Shown here piece after piece: positions 53,201 to 62,100 of a DNA stretch of 64,000 nt. The stretch lies in assembly GCA_947631905.1 (NCBI GenBank), contig CANRND010000001.1, positions 1-64,000 on the forward strand. The letters run 5' to 3'. Under the pieces are notes generated by a model. The model saw nothing but the letters and a program-made list of their open reading frames with translations, did no database searches and was not told the origin of the DNA. Made by a program: the position numbers and the translations under genes. Source of the DNA: an uncultured Clostridia bacterium. GTDB taxonomy: Bacteria; Bacillota; Clostridia; Christensenellales; Borkfalkiaceae. The first letter of the stretch is position 1, and each line of letters begins with the position of its first letter.

Positions 53201-53884
53201 CTCGTAGCGGGGCTCCTGCGGCGCGCGGGAGCGCGCTTGTTTGCCGTACTGCGGCGCGGGAGCGGACTCCTCTTCGTCCGTGGGGGAGACTTTCTTCACG
53301 GTCTGCCCTTTGTTGGTCTGCGCCTTTTTGAGCTTGTCCTTTAACGGGGTCGTCCACAGGAAGAAGAACACGCTGAGGGCGATGAGCAGGGAGAACACGA
53401 GATAAGCGCCCACGCGGGACAAGAGCGCCTGCACGGGATACACGATAACGCCGAAGAGGACGCCGCCGCCCGTAGACATGGCGGCGGAAGTTTTTGCGGC
53501 GTTCCAGCAACCGCCCATATAGCTTCCGAACCCGTTGCCGAGATAGCGGGCGCTCGTGGCGAGATGCACGACCAAAAAGACGGACGCAACCACCGCCAGC
53601 GTGAGCAGCACGCGCTTGCCCGCAAAAAATTTCTTCCCCGAGATCATGCGCAGGGAAAGCCCGATGCAGAAGAGCAAAAACGGATAGAGGAAAAAGCCGA
53701 AAACGCCCATGAGGAAAGCGGTGATGGCAACGCCGATCTCCCCGAGCATGTAAGTACCGATGATGGATATGAAAAGCAAGGCGACCGAAAAAAGCAGGAG
53801 GGTCATGCCGAATGTCTCTCTCGTGATGACGGAGGACGCCTTTTCCTTGCTCTGTTTGTCCTCTCCGCGACCGTAACCGTTCAA
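50300..53884 (-). CDS. ftsK: DNA translocase FtsK/SpoIIIE
   Basis: 1194 residues. I chose the TTG at 53884 because AGAAGGAG precedes it by 7 bases; a GTG 17 codons earlier lies at the predicted transcription start. About four N-terminal membrane spans (to residue 190), a long low-complexity linker (Pro/Gln-rich to residue 310, then Arg/Asp/Ser repeats with eight RSDRS units near residues 520-645), then the motor: GATGSGKS near residue 860, 'IVIVVDELADLM', 'ATQRPSVDVITGVIKGN' and a C-terminal gamma winged helix ('ISLIQRKCSIGYNHAGKIIEWME') that reads polar DNA sequences. It pumps chromosomal DNA at the division or sporulation septum. First gene of the five-gene operon with rimO, pgsA, cinA and recA. 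Confidence 0.95.
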   Translation of the reverse strand: MNGYGRGEDKQSKEKASSVITRETFGMTLLLFSVALLFISIIGTYMLGEIGVAITAFLMGVFGFFLYPFLLFCIGLSLRMISGKKFFAGKRVLLTLAVVASVFLVVHLATSARYLGNGFGSYMGGCWNAAKTSAAMSTGGGVLFGVIVYPVQALLSRVGAYLVFSLLIALSVFFFLWTTPLKDKLKKAQTNKGQTVKKVSPTDEEESAPAPQYGKQARSRAPQEPRYEEPRNEEPRYAQEPQFRAPQEQPQYNQQQYNQPQYNQQQYNQPLGQAYGRYEPQQPQQPQQQWGRGGAYNAPYMNDFDRYTPPMPQSSPVDSMDILYGTDPASSYRNNPIFNKDSRYNTRRRRSSVEPEDSPVRAKPREIPVSFEQRYESREPQGYAERYAAQTEAPRPAMPRKVVEQRAQSPATDLNYANRPYYKAPDAPDVGGERGFYEKDVPYETEYSSAPNIDDVEPQEEPREEPQAFKGDLRRASLEPTPEPVKSEPRSETFAPEPRTETFAPETADCSAPAARDEGRDDLRRIFGGDRSGRSLGGDMGFGDRSDRSFDSNTGFDDRSDRSFDSNTGFGDRSDRSLGEDRGFDRSDRSLGGNMGFGDRSDRSLGEDRSFDRSDRSFGEDRSFDRSDRSLGEDRSFDRSDRSLGEEDVGDSRAADGLSRADMFDDDEDDMPAPEAVREPPARAKREEAHPVPATPAPKPQKHVYRPYERPSISIFHQYDESVTVDREEIEQNSQTIIDTLAGFRMDVEVMRVAVGPSVTRYDINIPNNISVGMVTKKDDDVAMRLHARDGVNMYSNNESGFVSIEVPNRKRAIVGMRSILQSEEYLKDKPGALMFAIGKDVEGRCVCGNIVKMKHILVAGATGSGKSVCLNAMLISLLCKYSPEDLRIILIDPKKVEFAIYDGIPHLMINEIIADAQKAVTALNWAIKEMERRYDLFEQKTRSGVVVREIDEYNAHLTPDEQKLPKIVIVVDELADLMAVAKKDIEERIQRLTQKARAAGIHLVIATQRPSVDVITGVIKGNLPTRMAFRVIQEVDSRTILDDSGAQKLLGNGDMLYRTEGMFNCLRVQGAFLSSEEVQAILTDIKANNEAYFDPAVADFINNTRSDDESGGEDGEDGEANPEYVRALRMVVKLGQASISLIQRKCSIGYNHAGKIIEWMELMGYISPFDGKAKARTVLLTKEEFESKYGPLD

Positions 53885-53940
53885 AATATTTCTCCTTCTC
53901 CCCCCGGACGCACAAGGGGGGCGATGATTTCTCACGGTAC

Positions 53941-53969
53941 ATTATAGCATTTTTGTCAGAACTTTTCAA
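53941..53969 (-). promoter_or_regulatory. Promoter of the ftsK-recA operon
   Basis: On the minus strand TTGAAA (53969-53964), a 17-base spacer and TATAAT (53946-53941). Predicted transcription start near 53934. Confidence 0.75.
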
Positions 53970-54073
53970 CAATATAAAGGGGGGAATTTTGCGCTTCCTC
54001 CCGATTTTTTCCGCGGCGGCAAAGAAATTCCGCTTTGCTTTCCCCCCGCGGACCGTAAAAAACGGCAAAAAAC

Positions 54074-54113
54074 TGCGGCGCCGCCGCATGCTTCGGCATG
54101 CGGCGGCGCCGCA
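54074..54113 (-). terminator. Intrinsic terminator of spo0A
   Basis: A perfect 18-base GC-rich stem with a 4-base loop, followed on the minus strand by GTTTTTTG. 20 bases beyond the spo0A stop. Confidence 0.85.
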
Positions 54114-54133
54114 AAAAAGCTCCCCCTCGCCCC

Positions 54134-54895
54134 TCAAACCATGTTTTCGAGGAGCAATTTATCCGCGACGAGCGCGATAAACTCACTGTTCGTGGGCTTT
54201 TCCGTGCCGATGTAAACGCGCGCCCCGAAAATCGCGTTTACGGCGTCGATTCGCCCCCGGTTCCAGGCCACCTCTATGGCATGGCGGATGGCGCGCTCCA
54301 CCTTACTCGCAGTCGTATTGAATTTTTCGCCGATGACGGGATAGAGACCTTTGGTAACGTTGTTGATGACGTGCGGATCGGCGACCGCCATTTTGATCCC
54401 CTCGCGCAGATAGTTGTACCCCTTGATGTGCGGCGGGATGCCGATGGAGATGAAGATGCCCGAAATGCGCTCGTCGAGAGACCCCGCCCGACGCCGCTCC
54501 ACGCTCTCGCGCACCGTGGGCATTTCCTCGCCGCCGATCTCCGCCACGCGGTCGGCAACGACTTCCGCCGAAACGGGTTTCATGAGATAGTAGCGCGCCC
54601 CGAGCGCAATGGCGCGGTTGATGATCTTATCGTCGGAAAAATTCCCCATTACGATAAATTCCGTCTTGCGCCCCTCTTTTTTGACGGCCTCCATCACATT
54701 GAAACCGTCCAAGTTTTTGAGCAGAAGGCTCAATACGATCGCCGCGGGATTGTTGTTCTTGATCAGCTCCAAGGCCTCCGCCCCGTCGTCGGTCACGCCG
54801 CAGACTTTGAGTTCATCCCTTGCGGAAAGCGCCGTTTTCAACTCTTCCGCAAATGCCGCGTTGCTTTCAAGTATGAGAACCGATAGTTGTTTCAT
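54134..54895 (-). CDS. spo0A: Spo0A with degenerate receiver domain
   Basis: 253 residues, normal Spo0A length. The C-terminal effector domain is strongly conserved ('GIPPHIKGYNYLREGI', 'GEKFNTTASKVERAIRHAI', 'KPTNSEFIALVADKL') and should bind 0A boxes. The receiver has lost key residues: against B. subtilis numbering D10-D11 are E10-S11, the phospho-acceptor D56 is S56 (sequence IVLSLLLKNLDG), and the switch Thr region reads MGNFS; Lys in YYLMKP is kept. Phosphorelay control as in Bacillus is therefore unlikely; dimerisation or ligand control is inferred. A TATAAT-bearing promoter precedes it and a strong terminator follows. It stands alone, without spoIVB next door. Confidence 0.9.
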   Translation of the reverse strand: MKQLSVLILESNAAFAEELKTALSARDELKVCGVTDDGAEALELIKNNNPAAIVLSLLLKNLDGFNVMEAVKKEGRKTEFIVMGNFSDDKIINRAIALGARYYLMKPVSAEVVADRVAEIGGEEMPTVRESVERRRAGSLDERISGIFISIGIPPHIKGYNYLREGIKMAVADPHVINNVTKGLYPVIGEKFNTTASKVERAIRHAIEVAWNRGRIDAVNAIFGARVYIGTEKPTNSEFIALVADKLLLENMV

Positions 54896-54929
54896 AGAAA
54901 AAATACCCCTTTCTGCTTGTTTCGGGAAT

Positions 54930-54958
54930 ATTATACAATAAATTTTTTTAGTTGTAAA
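54930..54958 (-). promoter_or_regulatory. Promoter of spo0A
   Basis: On the minus strand TTTACA (54958-54953), a 17-base spacer and TATAAT (54935-54930), 35 bases before the ATG. The flank up to 55060 is very A/T-rich. Confidence 0.7.
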
Positions 54959-55100
54959 GGGATTTTTGTACAAAATTAAAATATTTTTTTACATAATTCG
55001 GAGAATTTTGTAAAAAAATAAGGAACTTTGTCGAAAACGCAAAAAATTTTACAAAAAAACGCGGACGGGACGCCGTTCGCCTCTTCCGCAGGCAAAGTTT

Positions 55101-55123
55101 AAGGGAGGCGGGCGGCCTCCCTT
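55101..55123 (-). terminator. Hairpin after aspS
   Basis: AAGGGAGG/CCTCCCTT stem with a 7-base loop, 8 bases beyond the aspS stop; a weak T-containing stretch follows on the minus strand. Confidence 0.55.
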
Positions 55124-55130
55124 TCTCTTG

Positions 55131-56900
55131 TTATCCGTTTGTTTTTGCGGGGTCTTTTTCTTTCACGACGGCGATATGGACTTCGTCGAGCTGTTTTTGC
55201 TCCACGGGCGAGGGCGCGTTCATTAAGAGGTCGCGCGCCTTGGCGTTCATCGGGAATGCGATGACCTCGCGGATGTTCACCGTGTCGCAGATGAGCATCA
55301 CCATGCGGTCTACGCCGGGAGCCACGCCCGCATGCGGGGGCGCGCCGTATTCAAACGCATTGTAGAGAGCGGGGAACTTGCTCACCACCGCCTCCTTGTC
55401 GAGTCCCACGAGGGAGAACGCTTTGAGCATGATCTCGGGGTCGTGGTTGCGCACCGCGCCCGACGAGAGTTCCACGCCGTTGCACACGATGTCGTACTGG
55501 TAGGCGAGGATTTCGAGCGGGTCCTGCTCGAACGCCTTCATGCCCCCCTGCGGCATGGAGAAAGGATTGTGGCAAAATTCGAGCTGTCCGCTCTCCTCGC
55601 CGATCTCGTACATGGGGAAATCGACGATCCAGCAGAAGCGGTACACGTTCTTTTCGAGAAGATCGAGTCCCGTGCCGAGCATCGTCCGCAAAATGCCCGC
55701 GCGCTTTTGCACGTCTTGCAGTTTGCTCTCGGCCACAAGGGCGATAAATGCGTCCTTTTCAACGCCGAGCGCGGTCTTCCACGCGGCGACGTTCTCCGCA
55801 ACGAACTTTGCGATCCCGCCCGCGGGCGCGCCGTTTTCGTCGAGCTTGAACCAATACATCGCGCCGCCCTCGGTCTTGACCTTGAAGTCCTCCGCCGTTT
55901 TATCGATCCATTTCCGCGGCACGTTCACGCCCGTCACGCAGACCGCCTTGACGTGTTTCAGCATGATGGGATCGAAGCCGCAATTCACGCAAAGCTCCGT
56001 CACGTCTTTGATGACGAGCGGGTTGCGCAGGTCGGGCTTGTCCGTGCCGTAGTCTTCGAGCGCCGTGAGGTAGGGAATGCGGCGGAACGGGGGCTTGTCC
56101 GCGTCCCAGCCCGAATACTTCGCAAAGACGGGCGGAAGCACCCCTTCGAGGACTTCGAACACGTCCTCCTGCGTGGCATAGGCCATTTCGATGTCGAGCT
56201 GGTAGAACTCCCCGGGGGAGCGGTCGGCGCGGGCGTCCTCGTCGCGGAAGCAGGGCGCGATCTGGAAATATTTATCGAACCCCGAACACATGAGGAGCTG
56301 TTTATACTGTTGCGGCGCCTGCGGCAGGGCGTAAAATTCACCCGGATACAGGCGGGAGGGTACGATATAGTCGCGCGCGCCCTCGGGGGAGGAACTCGTG
56401 AGAATGGGCGTGGAGATCTCATAGAAACCGCGCTCCGTCATGAGCTTTCTGAGGTCGGCCACGATCTGCGAGCGAAGCACGATCTTGTCTTTCACCGCGG
56501 GATTTCTGAGGTCGAGGAAACGGTAGCGCAGGCGGGCGTCCTCTCCCGCTTCCGTGGAGTGGGAAACTTCGAACGGGAGCGCGGGAACGGTGCGGCGGCC
56601 CAGCACCTCCACTTTTTCGGGGACGATCTCGATCAGCCCCGTGGGAAGTTTTTCGTTGGGCGCGGAGCGGAGAACGACCGTCCCCTCCACGGAGACGGTG
56701 GACTCGGTGGGAATATTGCGGAGGGCGGAGAGGCAGGGTTCATCCTGCGCCACGATCTGGGTCACGCCGTAAAAATCGCGCAGAACGGCAAAAAGCAGCC
56801 CTCCTTTGTCGCGCTTGCTGTCGAGCCAGCCCGAGAGCTTTACCTTTTTGCCCTCGTCCTCTCTGCGGAGTTCCCCGCAGGTATGGGTTCTGTAAAACAT
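55131..56900 (-). CDS. aspS: Aspartyl-tRNA synthetase
   Basis: 589 residues, bacterial type. N-terminal OB-fold ('VKLSGWLDSKRDKGGLLFAVLRD'), class II core with motif 2 'FRDEDARADRSPGEFYQLDIEM', a GAD domain (about residues 290-420), and motif 3 in 'GVAPGVDRMVMLICD'. It attaches Asp to tRNA-Asp. With AsnRS in the same genome it need not charge tRNA-Asn. AAGG lies 8 bases before the ATG. It is transcribed alone, between spo0A and the TetR gene. Confidence 0.95.
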   Translation of the reverse strand: MFYRTHTCGELRREDEGKKVKLSGWLDSKRDKGGLLFAVLRDFYGVTQIVAQDEPCLSALRNIPTESTVSVEGTVVLRSAPNEKLPTGLIEIVPEKVEVLGRRTVPALPFEVSHSTEAGEDARLRYRFLDLRNPAVKDKIVLRSQIVADLRKLMTERGFYEISTPILTSSSPEGARDYIVPSRLYPGEFYALPQAPQQYKQLLMCSGFDKYFQIAPCFRDEDARADRSPGEFYQLDIEMAYATQEDVFEVLEGVLPPVFAKYSGWDADKPPFRRIPYLTALEDYGTDKPDLRNPLVIKDVTELCVNCGFDPIMLKHVKAVCVTGVNVPRKWIDKTAEDFKVKTEGGAMYWFKLDENGAPAGGIAKFVAENVAAWKTALGVEKDAFIALVAESKLQDVQKRAGILRTMLGTGLDLLEKNVYRFCWIVDFPMYEIGEESGQLEFCHNPFSMPQGGMKAFEQDPLEILAYQYDIVCNGVELSSGAVRNHDPEIMLKAFSLVGLDKEAVVSKFPALYNAFEYGAPPHAGVAPGVDRMVMLICDTVNIREVIAFPMNAKARDLLMNAPSPVEQKQLDEVHIAVVKEKDPAKTNG

Positions 56901-56984
56901 GGGAATACCTTCGTGATTTTTTTCTCTTATTTTAGGCGTTTGGGAAAGAAATGTCAAGTTTTCAAACGCACAAGTCGGAAAAAA

Positions 56985-57010
56985 CAAAAAAGCCTTCCGC
57001 GAAGGAAGGC
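56985..57010 (-). terminator. Intrinsic terminator of the GH5-tetR operon
   Basis: GCCTTCC/GGAAGGC stem with a 5-base loop followed on the minus strand by seven T, 15 bases beyond the tetR stop. Confidence 0.8.
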
Positions 57011-57024
57011 CCGTCTTATAAAAA

Positions 57025-57528
57025 CTATGCCGAAAGGGCGGCGGGGCGCAGGGCGCGGATGAGGCGGACGATCTCCTCCGCGGGCGCAAGGCGGGGGGCG
57101 GAGAGCCAATCTACCGTCACTTCGGTGACCGCGCGCGCGAACGCGCGGATGACTTTTTCGTTTTCCCCGCTCTCCGAGGCGCCGCACTCCTTGCGCAAGA
57201 AGCCGCACAAAAGCTCGCAGTGGTAGCCGAAAAGCCCGCTCGGGTCCTCCTGCGGCATGGCGTGCAGGACCACTTTCGGGGTCTTGCGGAAGGCCGCGAG
57301 GGTAAGGGACACAAACTGCTCGAAATTCTCCGCGTGGGCGAGAATATCGGCGTAGTAGCCGCGGTAAAAGCTCTTTTGGAGCAGATCGTATTTATCGCAA
57401 TAGTGCTTATAGAACGTCGCCTTGCAGATCCCCACTTCGGCAAGCAGGTCGGAAACGTAGATCTGCGTCACCTTTTTGGTTTTCAGCATTTCGAGGAGGG
57501 CGCGTTCGAGAAATTGCTCGGTATTCAT
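57025..57528 (-). CDS. TetR/AcrR-family regulator
   Basis: 167 residues. The N-terminal helix-turn-helix is in 'VTQIYVSDLLAEVGICKATFYKHYCDKYDLL', the standard TetR pattern; the rest is an all-helical ligand or dimer domain of unknown specificity. Its ATG overlaps the stop of the GH5 gene (ATGA), so the two are translated together; the regulator likely responds to a sugar or stress signal and may control this operon. No operator palindrome was identified with confidence near the promoter. Confidence 0.88.
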   Translation of the reverse strand: MNTEQFLERALLEMLKTKKVTQIYVSDLLAEVGICKATFYKHYCDKYDLLQKSFYRGYYADILAHAENFEQFVSLTLAAFRKTPKVVLHAMPQEDPSGLFGYHCELLCGFLRKECGASESGENEKVIRAFARAVTEVTVDWLSAPRLAPAEEIVRLIRALRPAALSA

Positions 57529-58808
57529 TCGCTCCCCCCGTTGGGGCTGTACTTGCGGATGACGGAAAAGAGGGTCCTCCCCGACGCGAACGCGAACGGG
57601 CGGGCGTTTTGCTCCGTTTCGAGCAGACGGAAATTGCCGTCGATCGTCTCGAAACCGTCGGAGGCAACGTCGGTCTTTTTCTCTCCGTACACGCCGACGT
57701 TGTAAATTCCCCAGCCCATTTGTCCCCAGACTTTATAGGTCCAGCTCGCCCAGTTCCAGCCGTGCGCGTTGAGCAGGGCGAGCGTATCTTCCCACTGCTT
57801 CTCGATGCCGTAGCAGGTAAATTCCCCCATCTGCAACGGCACGCCGAAGTTTTTCAGCTCCACGTCTTCGAGCCTTTCGAGAAAGCTCTCGTAATGCTCC
57901 TGCTCTCTTCCCGTTGTGGAGCAACCCGTATAGTGGTGGAAGGAATACATGCAGTTTTCCCATCCGTACGCCGCGGGCGCGGGGATGTCTCCCCCTCCCC
58001 AGCAGGATTCGAAGATCACGATATGGCGGTCCCCCTTTGCGCGGATCGCCTTGTAGAAGCGGTCCATCGCGTCGAAGTGGGGTTTGGAAGTGTTGCCCGC
58101 CTTTTCGCCGGGTTCGTTGAGAAGATCGTATCCCGCCACGGCGGGGTTGTCCTTGAAGTGTTCGGCGATCGCTCCCCACAGCTTTTCGGTGAGGGAGAGC
58201 TTTTGCTCGTTGGAATAGAAATCCACGTCGGCGGCGGAGTCGATCACCTCTCCGCTGTGGTCCTGCCCGTTCTGCGAGCCGTAAGCCCCGTGCAGATCGA
58301 GAATGGTGTAAAGCCCGTACTCCTCGGCGGTATCCACAAAGTTGTCGAGAAACCCGAAATCGTATTCCTTGCCCGCCTGCTCCAAACCCTGCACGGCGGC
58401 GAAATCGACGTTCATATAGGTGAACGGCAGACGGATGACGTTTATCCCCATTTCGGCGCAGTTAAGAAAGTCTTGCTCCGTCCACCAGCAATGCTGATAG
58501 TTATACCAGAGGACCTCGGCACGGTCGTAGCCGAACCGCTCAATAAAAGTTTTGCTGATGCCGAGAAAATCGCGCGCATGCGTAAAGCCGCACATCCAGT
58601 TTTCGGTAACGCCCAAGCCCCCCGCGTTCACGCCGCGGAGCTTGATCTTCGTCCCCTCTTCGTTTACGATCTGCGTCCCCTCGGTCCCGAGAAAGGAGAG
58701 CGTATGCATATCGTCCTGCGGCTTTTCGGGGATCTTTTCCCCGCCGCATCCGCCCAAAAAGAGCGCCGCGAGCGCGAGAGCCGCCAGCGTGGCCGCCGCT
58801 TTCTTCAT
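57525..58808 (-). CDS. GH5 family lipoprotein (endoglucanase-like)
   Basis: 427 residues. The lipoprotein signal 'ALAALFLGGC' places the anchor Cys near residue 21. The TIM-barrel catalytic domain has the GH5 hallmarks: acid/base in 'YDLLNEPG', 'HHYTG' and the nucleophile in 'PLQMGEFTCYG'. Typical substrates are beta-1,4 or beta-1,3 glucans or mannans; specificity not readable. It acts at the outer face of the membrane. GGGGAGG precedes the ATG by 7 bases. First of an operon with a TetR regulator. Confidence 0.88.
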   Translation of the reverse strand: MKKAAATLAALALAALFLGGCGGEKIPEKPQDDMHTLSFLGTEGTQIVNEEGTKIKLRGVNAGGLGVTENWMCGFTHARDFLGISKTFIERFGYDRAEVLWYNYQHCWWTEQDFLNCAEMGINVIRLPFTYMNVDFAAVQGLEQAGKEYDFGFLDNFVDTAEEYGLYTILDLHGAYGSQNGQDHSGEVIDSAADVDFYSNEQKLSLTEKLWGAIAEHFKDNPAVAGYDLLNEPGEKAGNTSKPHFDAMDRFYKAIRAKGDRHIVIFESCWGGGDIPAPAAYGWENCMYSFHHYTGCSTTGREQEHYESFLERLEDVELKNFGVPLQMGEFTCYGIEKQWEDTLALLNAHGWNWASWTYKVWGQMGWGIYNVGVYGEKKTDVASDGFETIDGNFRLLETEQNARPFAFASGRTLFSVIRKYSPNGGSE

Positions 58809-58839
58809 GACATGGCCTCCCCGGATTTTTTTATTGTTC

Positions 58840-58869
58840 ATTATAACATTTTTCCGCGTAGCCGGTCAA
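58840..58869 (-). promoter_or_regulatory. Promoter of the GH5-tetR operon
   Basis: On the minus strand TTGACC (58869-58864), an 18-base spacer and TATAAT (58845-58840), about 30 bases before the start codon. Confidence 0.65.
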
Positions 58870-59122
58870 CCGTCCCCACAACAACTTAATCAAAATCAAG
58901 CATAACTTGAATATTCCTTTCATTTTCCCCGAAAAAGTTAATTTTTCTGCGTTTTTCATGGAAAATTTTTCAATATACTTCTTTCTGTTTTCGTCTGTTT
59001 TTTCCCCTCTTTTACGAAATAGAATATTGCAATCGGCGACGGAATCATATAATATGGAAAAAAGACGGGAAGCGAAGTTTTCCCGCGCGGGCGTATGCCC
59101 ATAATATTACGGGAGGTAAAGA

Positions 59123-62100
59123 ATGAAAAAGGCAAAAATCGTCTGTTTCTCGGTCAGCGCGGTGATCATTGCGATCGTATTGGCGTTGAATATCGCCGTC
59201 GGCATTTTCGCCCCCACCATCGACATGTTTGTCATCGGCTACAAAACGGGGGCCGACACCGGCGCGTCGCGTGCGAAAGGCGCAGACCTTGTGGAACAGA
59301 TCCAGAAAGAGGGTACCGTACTCCTCAAAAACGACGAGCTGCTCCCCCTCTCCAAACAAGATGTGCCGAAAGTGAATGTGTTCGGCTGGGCCTCTGTGGA
59401 TTGGGTATTCAGCGGTTCGGGTTCGGGACAGGCCCGCGGCAACCTTGACGGTTCGGGCGGCGCAACCAAGATGTGGGATCTTCTGAACTCTTTAACGGAC
59501 TACGGCGTGGAATACAATACCGAACTCACGGATATGTACAAGGCGTTCCAGAACAGGCGTTACAAGGCTTCCCCCTATAATGCCGCCAACTCGGACGGTA
59601 CGCTGCACAGCTTCAACTATGAGTTCTCGCGTCTGTACGAGCCGAAGATCGAAGATTACTCCGCCGACATTCTCGCAAACGCGAAGTCGTATTCAAACAC
59701 GGCGCTCGTCGTACTCGGGAGAAACTCCGGCGAGAGCAATGACTCTCCGAAAGTACAGTACAAGAAAACGCTGAAATCCACGGCCTCTTCCGCAATCGAT
59801 ACGACGGATACCGAGAGAACGTATCTCGAAATCTCCACCGAAGAAGAAGCGCTCCTCAAATACGTCGGCGAGAATTATGAGAACGTGGTCGTCCTCATCA
59901 ACTCCACCAATGTGATCGAACTCGGCTTCCTCGATAAGATCGGCGGTCTCGACGCCTGCTTCCTCGTGGCGACAACGGGTTCCGCGGGTGCGCGGGCGAT
60001 CCCCAAGCTCCTTTACGGCGAATACACCCCTTCCGGGAAAACGGCAGACACCTTTGCCTACGATCTTACCACCTCTTCGACGTATGTGAACGTGGGTTCG
60101 GGGATCAAGAACGGAAGCAACGGCGCCGATACCACGAACTTCTATTCGGATACGATCGGCGGCAATAAGCTCTATCCCACCAACCACGATCACACCAACG
60201 GCAGCACCAACATCAAATACACCGGCGTGGCCTATACCGACTATGCGGAGGGCATCTACGTGGGATATAAATGGTATGAGACGGCGGACGCCGCGGGCTT
60301 CTGGGACAGCCAACGCGCCAAAGAAGTTTGGGGCGTGGAGGGCTATGATCAAGTGGTGCAGTTCCCCTTCGGTTTCGGCCTTTCCTATGCGGAATTTGAA
60401 TGGACGATCACGAAAATCACGCCCGCCAACAATGCGGAGATCGACGAGGACACCGAGATCGAGATCGACGTCATGGTCACCAACGTCGGCGACCACCCCG
60501 GGCAGGACGTTGTCGAACTCTATTACACCCCTCCCTATCAAACGGGCCAAATCGAAAAATCGGCGGTCAACCTCGTTGCGTTCGCCAAGACGCAGCAGGT
60601 ACTCTATCCCTTAGGAAAATACCCCGCAGACGATGCGGAACACCCGAGCAGTGAGACCGTCGCCCTCAAATTCAAGGCGGGAGACATGAAGTCGTACGAC
60701 TTCGAGGACAAGAACGGCAACGGGTTCAAGGGTTATGAACTCGAAGGCGGCAATTATACCCTCTCCCTCCGCACCGACGCGCACACGCTCGCAAGCGACC
60801 GCATCGTGAACGGCTCTGCGGAGATCACCTATCAGGTCTCGACGGGGATCAAGATCTATTACGATGACGCCACGGACAACGAGGTGATGAACCGCTTCAC
60901 GGGTTCGGATGCGACGGACGGCGTTGCGATCGACGGCAACAGCGACAACACTGCGGAGATCACCTATCTCTCACGCGCCGATTTTGTCGGGACTTTCCCC
61001 TATGTGCAGAAAGAGAACCGCGCGATGGACGAACGCATCAAGGCTCTCAATCTCTATACGAGAACGATGGCGGAAGCATGGGACGTCGAACATGACACGG
61101 CAACAATCGAAACGGGCAAGGACGGAGAAAAGGTCTACGACGGCGCGCTCACGGAACTCGGAAAACTGCTCGGGCAAGCGGAGAACTTCGATAACGACGC
61201 ACTCTGGGATCCCGTCCTCGACCAGCTCACGGTCACGGAGATGCAAAACCTCGTGTTGCACGGCTATCTAAAAACCGGCAAGCTCGATTCCATTGGGAAA
61301 CCGGAAACGCTCGACGTGGACGGTCCCAATCAGGTCGGCAGTTTCTATGATCAGACAAACGGGACGACGGGTTTCAGCTCCATCGTACTTGCACAGAGCT
61401 GGAATGTCGAACTCGCATACAGCATGGGCCTTACGGTCGCTACCGAGTGCGCCGAACGCGGCATCAACGGCTGGTACGGCCCCGCCATCAACCTGCACCG
61501 CTCCCCCTTCGGCGGAAGAAACTATGAGTACTACTCCGAGGACGCGCTCCTCTCCGGTCTCATGAGCGCAAGGGCGGTACAGGCCGCAAAGAACGGCGGC
61601 GTGTTCAGCTATCTCAAACACCTCTGCCTCTACGAGAGCGAGAGCAACCGCGACGGCATGTATAACTGGATCACCGAACAGGCTCTCCGCGAGACGTATA
61701 TCAAGCCTTTCGAGATCTGCGTCAAAGAGGGCGGCGCGTCCGGTATCATGACCTCTTACGGCCGCATCGGCGCCGTGTGGACGGGCGGAAGCGAGGCCCT
61801 CCTCACCGAAGTCGTGCGCGGCGAATGGGGCTTTAAGGGCGCGATCCTCACCGACTATGCCGACTATCACGATTTCATGAACGCAGACCAAATGGTGCGT
61901 GCGGGCGGCGATATCTGGATGGACGGTTGGACTTCAAACGGCTCCTTTGCGTACGGAACTTCCAGCAACGCATTCAAAGCGTCGATCAGGCGCGCGAGCA
62001 AGGACGTCATCTACATGTGGGCGAACGCGCTTGCCACACAGGAGAACTACAATGCGGACGACGACGTGGTACCCATCCATACTGCGAGCCGCGAACTCAA

